From NCBI GenBank assembly GCA_041567315.1, contig JBFGCA010000162.1:1-7970 (forward strand): 7,970 bases of DNA, read 5' to 3'. This document shows, one piece after another, positions 1 through 5,643 of the stretch. Each line of letters opens with the position of its first letter. The stretch's first letter is position 1. The stretch is from JBFGCA01 sp041567315 (lineage in GTDB: Bacteria > Acidobacteriota > Thermoanaerobaculia > Multivoradales > JAHEKO01). The position numbers and the translations under genes were made by a program. The notes below the pieces were generated by a model. The model saw nothing but the letters and a program-made list of their open reading frames with translations, was not told where the DNA came from and did not search any database.

Positions 1-5
1 ACCCG

Positions 6-191
6 TTACCTCTTGGGGGCGGGTCGCGACGGACTCTTGGCGGGGCCGGGCTTGGTGCCGGGCTTCGGGGCGGGCTTAGCGGCAGGTTTGGCGGCGGGCT
101 TGGCAGCGGGCCTGACGGCAGCCCTGGGCGCGGGCTTTGACGCGGCCTTGGGCGCTGCCTTGGTCGCCGGCTTGCTTGGCTTGGTGGCCAT
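6..191 (-). CDS. Small Ala/Lys/Pro-rich basic protein (histone H1-like tail composition)
   Basis: A 61-residue protein of extreme composition: 18 Ala, 16 Pro, 12 Lys and 4 Arg, with no acidic, aromatic or cysteine residues. The middle (residues about 28-44) is a run of AAKP units encoded by imperfect 12-bp tandem repeats. The ATG at 191 is chosen because a good Shine-Dalgarno (AAGAGGAGA on the coding strand, about 202-210) lies just upstream; the frame stays open further upstream to about 575, but that extension overlaps the next gene and has no such site. Similar Lys/Ala/Pro tails occur in bacterial histone H1-like and AlgP-type proteins, where they bind nucleic acid non-specifically; a DNA- or RNA-binding role is inferred from charge alone. 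It is transcribed divergently from the sigma-54 activator. The strong RBS makes it more likely real than a composition artefact, but the function is not recognised. Confidence 0.6.
   Translation of the reverse strand: MATKPSKPATKAAPKAASKPAPRAAVRPAAKPAAKPAAKPAPKPGTKPGPAKSPSRPAPKR
60..107 (-). repeat. 12-bp tandem repeats encoding AAKP units
   Basis: Around four imperfect copies of a 12-base unit (coding strand roughly GCCGCCAAGCCC with synonymous and A-to-P changes) lie inside the small basic gene and give the repeated Ala-Ala-Lys-Pro motif. Copies differ at third positions, so the array is not freshly expanded, although copy number could vary between strains. Confidence 0.6.
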
Positions 192-302
192 GGAATTCGT
201 TCTCCTCTTGTCGGGTCTGTGCCGCCGGGCGACGCGCCCGGGACCGCGCTCCGACGTCCACTGATCGAGCAAGCGGGATGCCAGGTCGGCGGCCGGCACC
301 GG

Positions 303-320
303 GCGGGCCCCGAGGCCCGC
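303..320. other. GC-rich hairpin in the divergent intergenic region
   Basis: A perfect 7-bp inverted repeat, GCGGGCC with GGCCCGC, closes a CCGA loop. No T tract follows on either strand, so it is not a classical intrinsic terminator. It would lie in the 5' leader of the small basic gene if that gene is transcribed from further right. The rest of 192-383 shows no gene or recognisable site beyond the RBS of the small gene. Confidence 0.35.
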
Positions 321-383
321 GGCGACCCGTCTACAAGGCCTCTTCCGGCGCGCCTGTGCCGCCGACCGCCATCGCGAAGCCGG

Positions 384-420
384 TATTGCTTTTCCGAACG
401 TTTCGGATATTGTTTTCCGA
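384..420 (+). promoter_or_regulatory. AT-rich candidate promoter/operator upstream of the sigma-54 activator
   Basis: This is one of the few AT-rich patches in the window. It holds TTGCTT (386-391) and TATTGT (408-413) with a 16-base spacer, a weak match to -35/-10 elements. Within the spacer is a perfect 6-bp inverted repeat TCCGAA-CGT-TTCGGA (393-407). A near-direct repeat, TATTGCTTTTCCGA (384-397) and TATTGTTTTCCGA (408-420), overlaps it. The palindrome is the right size for a dimeric regulator site. It lies 32-46 bases before the activator start codon. Promoter assignment is by pattern only. Confidence 0.4.
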
Positions 421-424
421 AGCG

Positions 425-432
425 AGGAGGGG
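425..432 (+). promoter_or_regulatory. Ribosome binding site of the sigma-54 activator
   Basis: AGGAGG (425-430) followed by GG, with the ATG at 439 eight bases after the AGGAGG core. This near-perfect Shine-Dalgarno fixes the start of the activator and excludes the longer overlapping frames that begin at 219 or earlier. Confidence 0.75.
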
Positions 433-438
433 ATCGCC

Positions 439-1881
439 ATGCTGGTTCGCATCCTGCTGCTCGCCGACGACGCCCGCCAGGGCCGGCGTCTGCGCCGGCT
501 GCTCTCCCACACCGACGCGCTGATCAGCGAGGCCACCCGCCGCCAGGGGCTTTGGGAGCACCTGGCCCGCGACAACTACGACGTCCTGCTGCTCGGCCGG
601 GCGGCGCTCCCCGAGCCGGTCGCCGACCTGGTCTCGACGCTGCGCAAGCTGCCCGACCGGCCGGAGATCGTCCTGCTCCAGGAACAGGACGACCCGGCCG
701 ACCGCGCCGAGCTGCTGGCCAGCGGCTGCATGGCGGTGGTGGTGGCCGGGCTTCCCGACCCCATCCTCGGCCAGACCCTGGAGGCGCTGATCGCCCGCCG
801 GCGCGAGTCGGCCCTCACCCGCCTGCGCGCCGAGCAGCGCCAGCCGAGCTTCCGGCTCACCGACTTCGCCTCGGCCAGCGCCGCCATGGAGCGGCTGCTG
901 GCGCTGGCGGCGCGGGTGGTCTCTTCGGACAGCTCGCTGCTCATCCTCGGCGAGACCGGGGTCGGCAAGGAGTGGCTGGCGCGGGCGATCCACGCCGAGG
1001 GCCGGCGCGGGGCGGCGCCGTTCATCGCCGTCAACTGCGCCGCCGTTCCCGACACCCTGCTCGAGAGCGAGCTGTTCGGCCACGAGAAGGGGGCCTTCAC
1101 CGGCGCCACCCGCTCGCGGCGCGGGCACTTCGAGCTCGCCCACCGCGGCACCGTCTTCCTCGACGAGATCGCCGACATGTCGCCGCATCTCCAGGCCAAG
1201 CTGCTGCGGGTTCTCCAGGAGCGGAAGATCCAGCGGCTGGGGGCCGAGGAGCCGATCGCCATCGACGTGCGGATCATGGCCGCCACCAACCGCGAGCTGG
1301 ACCAGGAGATGGCGCGCGGCGCCTTCCGGCGCGACCTGTTCTACCGGCTCGGGGTGGTGTCGCTCACCATCCCGCCGCTCCGCGAGCGGCGCGAGGACAT
1401 CCCGACCCTGGCCGCCAGCTACCTCGACCAGTTCAGCCGCCAACTCGGCCGCCCGGTCCGGGGCTTCACCGACGAGGTGCTGGCGGCGCTCACCGGCTAC
1501 TCGTGGCCGGGCAACGTGCGCGAGCTGATCAACGTCGTCGAGCGCTCGGTCCTGCTCGCCTCGGGCGGCCTGGTGACGGTCCACGACCTGCCGGAGGCCA
1601 TGGTCGGACCGCGCGCCGCCCACCGCTCGGCCGCCGCGGCGCTCGGCAGCCTGGCCGGCGCCCATCTGGCCCTCGACGGCTGGTACGACAAGCCGCTCGC
1701 CGCCCTGCACACCGAGCTGCTGGGCAACCTCGAGCGCGCCTACCTCGACGAGCAGCTCCGCCGCGCCGGCGGCCGCATCGGCGCCGCCGCCGAGCGCAGC
1801 GGCATCACCCCCCGCACCCTCTACAACAAGATGCGCCAGCTCGGCCTGCGGAAAGAGAGCTACCGAGTCGGAGCTGGCTGA
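439..1881 (+). CDS. Sigma-54-dependent enhancer-binding activator with degenerate receiver domain
   Basis: NtrC-type activator of 480 residues that would use ATP hydrolysis to open sigma-54 promoters. Order: receiver-like domain (about 1-120), AAA+ core (about 145-375), Fis-type helix-turn-helix (about 430-470). Core motifs are intact: Walker A GETGVGKE (171-178), GAFTGA sigma-54 contact loop (218-223), Walker B TVFLDEIAD (238-246), arginine region FRRDLFYRL (296-304), and SWPGNVREL (355-363). The HTH ends in ITPRTLYNKMRQLGL (456-470), close to the family norm. The receiver keeps the acidic pair D10 D11, but the beta-3 phospho-Asp position is Gly53 (DVLLLGR) and the usual Lys-Pro of beta-5 is absent, so control by phosphorylation is unlikely. 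No sensor kinase lies next to it. Start at 439 is supported by AGGAGG. The last residues (YRVGAG) run into a structured intergenic element. Target genes cannot be inferred from position; no convincing -24/-12 promoter was found in the window. Confidence 0.93.
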   Translation: MLVRILLLADDARQGRRLRRLLSHTDALISEATRRQGLWEHLARDNYDVLLLGRAALPEPVADLVSTLRKLPDRPEIVLLQEQDDPADRAELLASGCMAVVVAGLPDPILGQTLEALIARRRESALTRLRAEQRQPSFRLTDFASASAAMERLLALAARVVSSDSSLLILGETGVGKEWLARAIHAEGRRGAAPFIAVNCAAVPDTLLESELFGHEKGAFTGATRSRRGHFELAHRGTVFLDEIADMSPHLQAKLLRVLQERKIQRLGAEEPIAIDVRIMAATNRELDQEMARGAFRRDLFYRLGVVSLTIPPLRERREDIPTLAASYLDQFSRQLGRPVRGFTDEVLAALTGYSWPGNVRELINVVERSVLLASGGLVTVHDLPEAMVGPRAAHRSAAAALGSLAGAHLALDGWYDKPLAALHTELLGNLERAYLDEQLRRAGGRIGAAAERSGITPRTLYNKMRQLGLRKESYRVGAG

Positions 1882-1966
1882 GCGAGGAGGCAAGCAGGGT
1901 TCGCGAAGCGAGCCTGCCCCTGGAGGCGGCGAGGGCATCCGGGTAGCGGCTCGTTCGGTTCCGACT
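1866..1966. repeat. Candidate small dispersed repeat element with inverted ends
   Basis: A segment of about 100 bases bounded by AGTCGGA (1866-1872) and its exact complement TCCGACT (1960-1966). Inside, GCAGG (1894-1898) pairs with CCTGC (1913-1917) around a TCGC-GAA-GCGA inner stem. CGAAGCGAGCC (1904-1914) also nearly pairs with GGCTCGTTCG (1948-1957), giving alternative folds. The left end covers the last codons and stop of the sigma-54 activator. The style is that of a REP- or MITE-like intergenic element; whether it is repeated elsewhere in the genome cannot be seen from one copy. Confidence 0.35.
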
Positions 1967-1982
1967 GGCCTCTGCGACCGCT

Positions 1983-2002
1983 CTCGGGCCTCCGGGCCTG
2001 AG
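1983..2002 (+). terminator. Possible terminator-like hairpin after the sigma-54 activator
   Basis: An 8-bp stem with one G-T wobble (CTCGGGCC with GGCCTGAG) closes a TCCG loop, a UNCG-type tetraloop known for high stability. No T tract follows, so intrinsic termination is only possible, not shown. It sits about 100 bases past the activator stop and before the beta-helix gene on the same strand. It could also be a stable leader structure of the downstream transcript. Confidence 0.3.
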
Positions 2003-2053
2003 CTGGGCCACGCCGCGCCCCGTCCGCGGCCCGAAGTAGCGGGAGTAGACCGT

Positions 2054-2113
2054 ATGACCGGCTTCACTGCGCCGTGGCGGCAGGTGGCCTACTCTTGCTG
2101 GCTGCGAAGATGA
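2054..2113 (+). CDS. Possible 19-residue leader peptide coupled to the beta-helix gene
   Basis: A small frame encodes MTGFTAPWRQVAYSCWLRR and ends in TGA at 2111-2113, overlapping the ATG at 2110 in an ATGA junction. A GGGAG (2041-2045) lies eight bases before its ATG, a better ribosome site than any just before 2110 or 2074. The arrangement would allow translational coupling to the secreted protein. It is too short for composition tests and shows no attenuator-like run of one codon. It may equally be a chance frame, with the larger gene starting at GTG 2074. Confidence 0.25.
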   Translation: MTGFTAPWRQVAYSCWLRR

Positions 2114-3450
2114 GTGCCATCCCGAGATTCCGCCGTCGCGACCCCGGCAGTCCGTGGCGAGCCGCAGGCCTGCTCGGCTGCGGCGCCGCGCTGCTCGCGG
2201 CGGCGCCGCTGGTGGCCGGGGTCGTACCCGTCGGGACCGCCGCCGAGCTGGTGGCGGCGATCGACGCCGCCGCTCCCGGCGACGTCATCACCCTGGCGCC
2301 GGGCACCTACGAGCTGTCGGCCAACCTGCTGTGCGACGCCACCGGCACCGCCGCGCAGCCGATCGTGGTCCGCGGCGCGGGACCGGAGCGGCCGCTGATC
2401 CGCTTCGACGCGGTCGAGGGCTTCAAGGTCTCGGCGCCCCACTGGGTGTTCGAGGACCTCGAGATCGAGGGCGTCTGCGCCACCCACGGCCAGTGCGAGC
2501 ACGCCTTCCACCTGTTCGGGGCGGCCGACTTCACGGTCATCCGGCGCTGCCGGCTGCGCGAGTACAACGCCGCCATCAAGAGCAACGGTTCCGACGTCGA
2601 CGGTGACTACGTCTTCCCCGACGACGTGCTCATCGAGCACAACGAGCTGTTCAACTCGACGGTGCGCAACACCGGCAACCCGGTGGCGCCCCTCGACATC
2701 GTGGGCGGCCGGCGCTGGGTGGTGCGCGCCAACCTGATCGCCGACTTCGGCAAGGGCGGCGGCAACGGGATCAGCTACGCCGGCTTCCTCAAGGGCAACT
2801 CCCGCGACGGCCTGTTCGAGCGCAACCTCGTCATCTGCGAGCGCGACCACACCGGCGGCATCCGCCTCGGCCTCTCCTTCGGCGGCGGCGGCAGCGGCCC
2901 CGACGGCATCTGCGAGGAGGGCACCTGCACTCCCGAGCACCAGAACGGGGTGATGCGCAACAACCTGATCCTCAACTGCCCCGACGACGTCGGCATCTAC
3001 CTGAACGAGGCGCTCGACGCCGGCATCTTCAACAACACGCTCTACCGCTCCACCGGCATCGACGTGCGCTTCGCCGCCAGCGTCGCCGAGCTGCGCAACA
3101 ACATCCTCTCCGGCGCGATCCGCGAGCGCGACGGCGGCACGGCCATCACCGGCACCAACCTCGAAAACGTCACCGACGCCGAGTTCGCCGCCTGGTTCGC
3201 CGACCCCGCCGCCGCCGACTTCACCCTCCTCGACGGCACCGCCTTCGTCGACCTCGGCACCAGCCTCCCCACCGTCCCCGACGACTACTGCGCCAACCTC
3301 CGCGAGGACGGCGCCCACGACATCGGCGCCCTCGAGTACGACTCGACTCCCACCTGCGACACCACCCGGCCCGGCGGCGGCCAGCCCCTGATCTTCGCCG
3401 ACGCCTTCGAGTCGGGTGACACCACCGCCTGGTCCGGCGCGGTGCCCTGA
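2110..3450 (+). CDS. Secreted right-handed parallel beta-helix repeat protein
   Basis: From ATG 2110 the product is 446 residues. The N-terminus has a basic stretch (RFRRR, 6-10) and a hydrophobic core ending near APLVAG (about 32-37), a type I signal peptide. Residues 57-67 read GDVITLAPGTY, the usual opening of chondroitinase-B-like and pectate-lyase-like beta-helix domains. About 75-340 alternate short beta strands and Asn-rich turns (for example FNNTLY, LRNNIL) as expected of PbH1 rungs. A Gly-rich loop carries a Cys pair (C268, C273), and other Cys suggest disulfides outside the cytoplasm. After DIGALEYDS comes a linker and a terminal FADAFESGDTTAW (429-441), a short tag of the kind seen at the end of secreted proteins. 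Polysaccharide binding or cleavage is the family expectation; no catalytic residues can be assigned. GTG 2074 is an alternative start adding 12 residues; neither start has a strong RBS. Location: exported, perhaps surface-attached. Confidence 0.85.
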   Translation: MSAIPRFRRRDPGSPWRAAGLLGCGAALLAAAPLVAGVVPVGTAAELVAAIDAAAPGDVITLAPGTYELSANLLCDATGTAAQPIVVRGAGPERPLIRFDAVEGFKVSAPHWVFEDLEIEGVCATHGQCEHAFHLFGAADFTVIRRCRLREYNAAIKSNGSDVDGDYVFPDDVLIEHNELFNSTVRNTGNPVAPLDIVGGRRWVVRANLIADFGKGGGNGISYAGFLKGNSRDGLFERNLVICERDHTGGIRLGLSFGGGGSGPDGICEEGTCTPEHQNGVMRNNLILNCPDDVGIYLNEALDAGIFNNTLYRSTGIDVRFAASVAELRNNILSGAIRERDGGTAITGTNLENVTDAEFAAWFADPAAADFTLLDGTAFVDLGTSLPTVPDDYCANLREDGAHDIGALEYDSTPTCDTTRPGGGQPLIFADAFESGDTTAWSGAVP

Positions 3451-3618
3451 GGCGGCCTTCCAAGGCAGCTCAGCCCGTTGGCGGTGGGGCCGCGGAAAGC
3501 ACCCGACGCCACGCTGCTACTGCTGGCCGAAGACCTCGGCGTCCACGACCTCCTCACCCTCGACCGACGAGGGTTCTCGATCTACCGCACGTGCCTCAAG
3601 AAAGCTGATCCGAGGCCT
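3451..3618 (+). pseudogene. C-terminal remnant of a PIN-domain (VapC-like) toxin
   Basis: In the same frame as the upstream beta-helix gene, directly after its stop, 3502-3588 encodes PDATLLLLAEDLGV followed by HDLLTLDRRGFSIYR. This matches the C-terminal third of VapC-type PIN RNases, where the motif (A/P)DA-x-L-x-x-L-A-E is followed by TLDRR-x-F. The two acidic positions typical of this part (Asp in PDA, Asp in TLDRR) remain. The N-terminal part of roughly 90 residues with the first catalytic Asp is missing, there is no antitoxin gene beside it, and the frame runs on antisense into the ABC ATPase without its own stop. A TTG at 3478 is the only nearby start and has no clear RBS. It is therefore read as a decayed toxin fragment in the gap between convergent genes. 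No convincing intrinsic terminator for either flanking gene was found here. Confidence 0.55.
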
Positions 3619-4383
3619 CTAGCCTTCGTCGCCCGTCCTGGCGTCGCGGACGATGCGGCCGTCGTGGAGCTCGACCTGGCGGCTGGCGCGGCGGGCGAGG
3701 GCGCGGTCGTGGGTGATGACCAGGACGGTGCGGCCCTGGCGCCAGAGGTCGGCGAAGAGGTCCATGATGTCGCCGCCGGAGGCGGAGTCGAGGTTGCCGG
3801 TGGGCTCGTCGGCGAGGACGATGTCGGGGTCCATGGCGAGGGCGCGGGCGACCGCCACGCGCTGCATCTGACCGCCCGAGAGCTCGGTGGGCTTGTGCTC
3901 CATGCGGTCGGCGAGACCGACCCGGTCGAGCAGCTCGACGACCCGGTCGTGGCGCCGCCGGCGGGAGACGCCGCCGAAGAGCAGCGGCATCTCGACGTTC
4001 TCGTAGGCGCTGATCTGGGGCAGCAGGTTGAAGTTCTGGAAGACGAAGCCGACCCGGCGGTTGCGGATGGTGGCCAGCTGGTTGCGGCTCATCCTCGAGA
4101 CCGGCTGGCCGCGCAGCTCGTAGCGGCCGGCGGTGGGGGTGTCGAGACAGCCGATGAGGTTCATCAAGGTGGATTTGCCCGACCCCGAGGGGCCGACGAT
4201 CGCCACGAACTCGCCGTCGGCGACCTCGAGGTCGATCTCGCGCAGCGCCTCGACCTTGACCTTGCCGGTGTCGTAGACCTTGCGGATGCCGGCCATGTGG
4301 ATGACCGGGCCGTTGGCAGGCGTGGTGGTGGCGGCGGCGGCGTCCGGGCGCGTCGTCAAGCTCGTGTCTCCAGCACCCGCCAC
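3619..4383 (-). CDS. ABC transporter ATP-binding protein (MacB/LolD type)
   Basis: The 254-residue ATPase would power the two permeases encoded just upstream. Motifs: Walker A GPSGSGKST (64-72), Q-loop around Q116 (VFQNFNLLPQ), signature LSGGQMQRVAVARAL (168-182), Walker B with catalytic Glu VLADEPTGNLDS (189-200), and H-loop H225 (VITHD). The NLIGCLDTPTAG stretch after Walker A and PTGNLDS are typical of the MacB/LolD/FtsE branch. The first 26 residues are a low-complexity Ala/Thr extension before the domain starts at VIHMAGIRKVYDTG. The start is uncertain: GTG 4383 lies 2 bases after the permease stop, while TTG 4359 has a GGAGA (4367-4371) seven bases before it and would shorten the protein by 8 residues. 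It is the last gene of the operon; stop TAG at 3619. Function as an export ATPase is well supported; the substrate is unknown. Confidence 0.95.
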   Translation of the reverse strand: MAGAGDTSLTTRPDAAAATTTPANGPVIHMAGIRKVYDTGKVKVEALREIDLEVADGEFVAIVGPSGSGKSTLMNLIGCLDTPTAGRYELRGQPVSRMSRNQLATIRNRRVGFVFQNFNLLPQISAYENVEMPLLFGGVSRRRRHDRVVELLDRVGLADRMEHKPTELSGGQMQRVAVARALAMDPDIVLADEPTGNLDSASGGDIMDLFADLWRQGRTVLVITHDRALARRASRQVELHDGRIVRDARTGDEG

Positions 4384-4385
4384 GC

Positions 4386-5639
4386 CTACTCGTAGCGCAG
4401 GGTCTCGGCCGGGTCGATGGCCGCCGCCCGCCGGGCCGGGAAGTAGCCGGCGGCGAGACCCAGGACGCCGAGGATGCCGGCGGCGGTGGTGGCGATGGGC
4501 AGCGACAGGGTGGGCTTGCCCAGCATCTGGAGCGCCGGGCTGTCGCCGGTGGGCACCAGGCCCATCAGCATCACCAGCGCGGTCGCCATCAGCACCCCGA
4601 CGACTCCGCCCAGCAGGGTGTAGGTCAGCGCCTCGAGCACGATCGGGCCGGTCACCCAGTTGGCGCGGGCGCCGAGCGCCATCTTGACCCCGATCTCCCG
4701 GGTGCGCTCCTTGACCACCGCGTACATGATGTTGGCGACCCCGATGCCGCCGACGATCAGGGTGAGGGCGCCGATCACCGCCAGGAAGATGCGGATGCCC
4801 TGGACGACGGCGGCGAACACCCGCCCGGTCTCGACCGTGTCCCAGGCACCGAGCGCCCGCTCGTCGGCGGGGTCGAAGCCGTACTTCCCGCCCAGCACCC
4901 CACGGACCGCGGCCAGCGCCGCCTTCATCCGCTCCGGCCGCGCCGGCTTGAGCACGATGTTGGAGACCCGGTCCACCCCGTATTGCGCCTCGAAGGTGCG
5001 GATGGGAATCACCGCGTGGTCCTCGTCCATGCCGCCGTAGGAGCCCATCTGCATCTTCTCGATCATCACCCCGACGACGGTGTAGGGCACGTTGTCGACC
5101 AGCAGCTGGCGGCCCACCGGCTCCTGTTCGCCGAACAGGTCCTCGGCCAGCGCCGGGCCCAGGAAAACCACCCGCCGCCGCTGGGCGTCGTCGAGCGGGT
5201 TGAGGAAGCGCCCGCCGGGACGGGCGATGTGGTTGCGCATCACCCCCCAGGCGACGCTCGCGCCGGTGAGCCGCTGGTTGACCGTCACGTCGCCGTGGCT
5301 GAACCGGGTCCGCCAGCGGCGCAGCTCGCCGCTCACCGCCACCAGCTCGGGCACCCGCTCGCGAAGCAGCCGGATGTCGGTGGTGCGCGGCCGGATCGAG
5401 CGCCCGGCCGGCATGCCCTTCCAGGGCTTGGTGGTCTCGCCCGGCCAGAGGATCGCGATGTCGACCCCCAGGCCGCTCCGCGCCTTCTGGAGCGAGATGC
5501 TCATCCCCTCGCCGAAGGCCATCAGCAGCAGCAGCGACAGCGTCCCCCAGGCGATCGCCGCCACCGTCAGCGCGGCGCGCTTGCGCTGCACCCGCGAAGC
5601 GCGCCAGAAGAGCTGCAGGATCACCCGCAGGCCGGTCAC
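4386..5639 (-). CDS. MacB/FtsX-type ABC permease, second copy
   Basis: Inner-membrane permease of 417 residues. TM1 (about 22-42) ends in AFGEG, then a large periplasmic MacB-core domain (about 45-280), TM2 (about 284-308, LTLIVGGIGVANIM), the coupling helix ERTREIGVKMALGA (311-324) that contacts the ATPase, TM3 (about 335-362), and TM4 (about 380-400) followed by YFPARRAAAIDPAETLRYE. This four-helix FtsX architecture is that of MacB-type exporters, which use mechanotransmission rather than a transmembrane channel. It begins with GTG 5639, four bases after the stop of the first permease, and ends two bases before the ATPase start, so translation is probably coupled. It is clearly paralogous to its neighbour: TKPWKGMPAGRSIR and GRFLNPLDDAQRRRV each have close counterparts there. 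The ATPase domain fused to E. coli MacB is absent and is supplied by the next gene. Confidence 0.93.
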   Translation of the reverse strand: MTGLRVILQLFWRASRVQRKRAALTVAAIAWGTLSLLLLMAFGEGMSISLQKARSGLGVDIAILWPGETTKPWKGMPAGRSIRPRTTDIRLLRERVPELVAVSGELRRWRTRFSHGDVTVNQRLTGASVAWGVMRNHIARPGGRFLNPLDDAQRRRVVFLGPALAEDLFGEQEPVGRQLLVDNVPYTVVGVMIEKMQMGSYGGMDEDHAVIPIRTFEAQYGVDRVSNIVLKPARPERMKAALAAVRGVLGGKYGFDPADERALGAWDTVETGRVFAAVVQGIRIFLAVIGALTLIVGGIGVANIMYAVVKERTREIGVKMALGARANWVTGPIVLEALTYTLLGGVVGVLMATALVMLMGLVPTGDSPALQMLGKPTLSLPIATTAAGILGVLGLAAGYFPARRAAAIDPAETLRYE

Positions 5640-5643
5640 CCGC

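Noticed and set aside
381..392. GG and GC dinucleotides in CGGTATTGCTTT as a possible sigma-54 -24/-12 promoter.
   Set aside because: The GG and GC are about six bases apart instead of twelve, so the element does not fit sigma-54 spacing.
219..1946. A 575-codon plus-strand frame overlapping the activator.
   Set aside because: Arg/Pro/Ala-rich shadow of the real gene in another frame, without an RBS or recognisable motif.
331..2067. A 578-codon open frame on the minus strand antisense to the sigma-54 activator.
   Set aside because: Translation is Gly/Ala/Arg/Val-rich with no domain, and the plus-strand frame carries all AAA+ and HTH motifs. Long antisense frames are expected at this GC content.
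2167..2184. LLGC in the beta-helix signal sequence as a lipobox.
   Set aside because: The Cys lies in the middle of the hydrophobic stretch with further hydrophobic residues after it, and Leu at -2 is atypical; a type I signal peptide ending near APLVAG fits better.
2089..3318. A 409-codon minus-strand frame opposite the beta-helix gene.
   Set aside because: Val/Gly/Glu-rich repeats mirror the codon pattern of the sense gene, which has a signal peptide and beta-helix motifs.
3455..3466. GCCTTCCAAGGC as a terminator of the beta-helix gene.
   Set aside because: The stem is only 4-5 bp with a 2-4 base loop and no T tract follows, so it is too weak to call.
3478..4395. A 305-codon plus-strand frame read as one protein.
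   Set aside because: Only the first 40 or so codons resemble a real family (PIN domain). The rest is antisense to the ABC ATPase, so it is treated as a toxin remnant rather than a gene.
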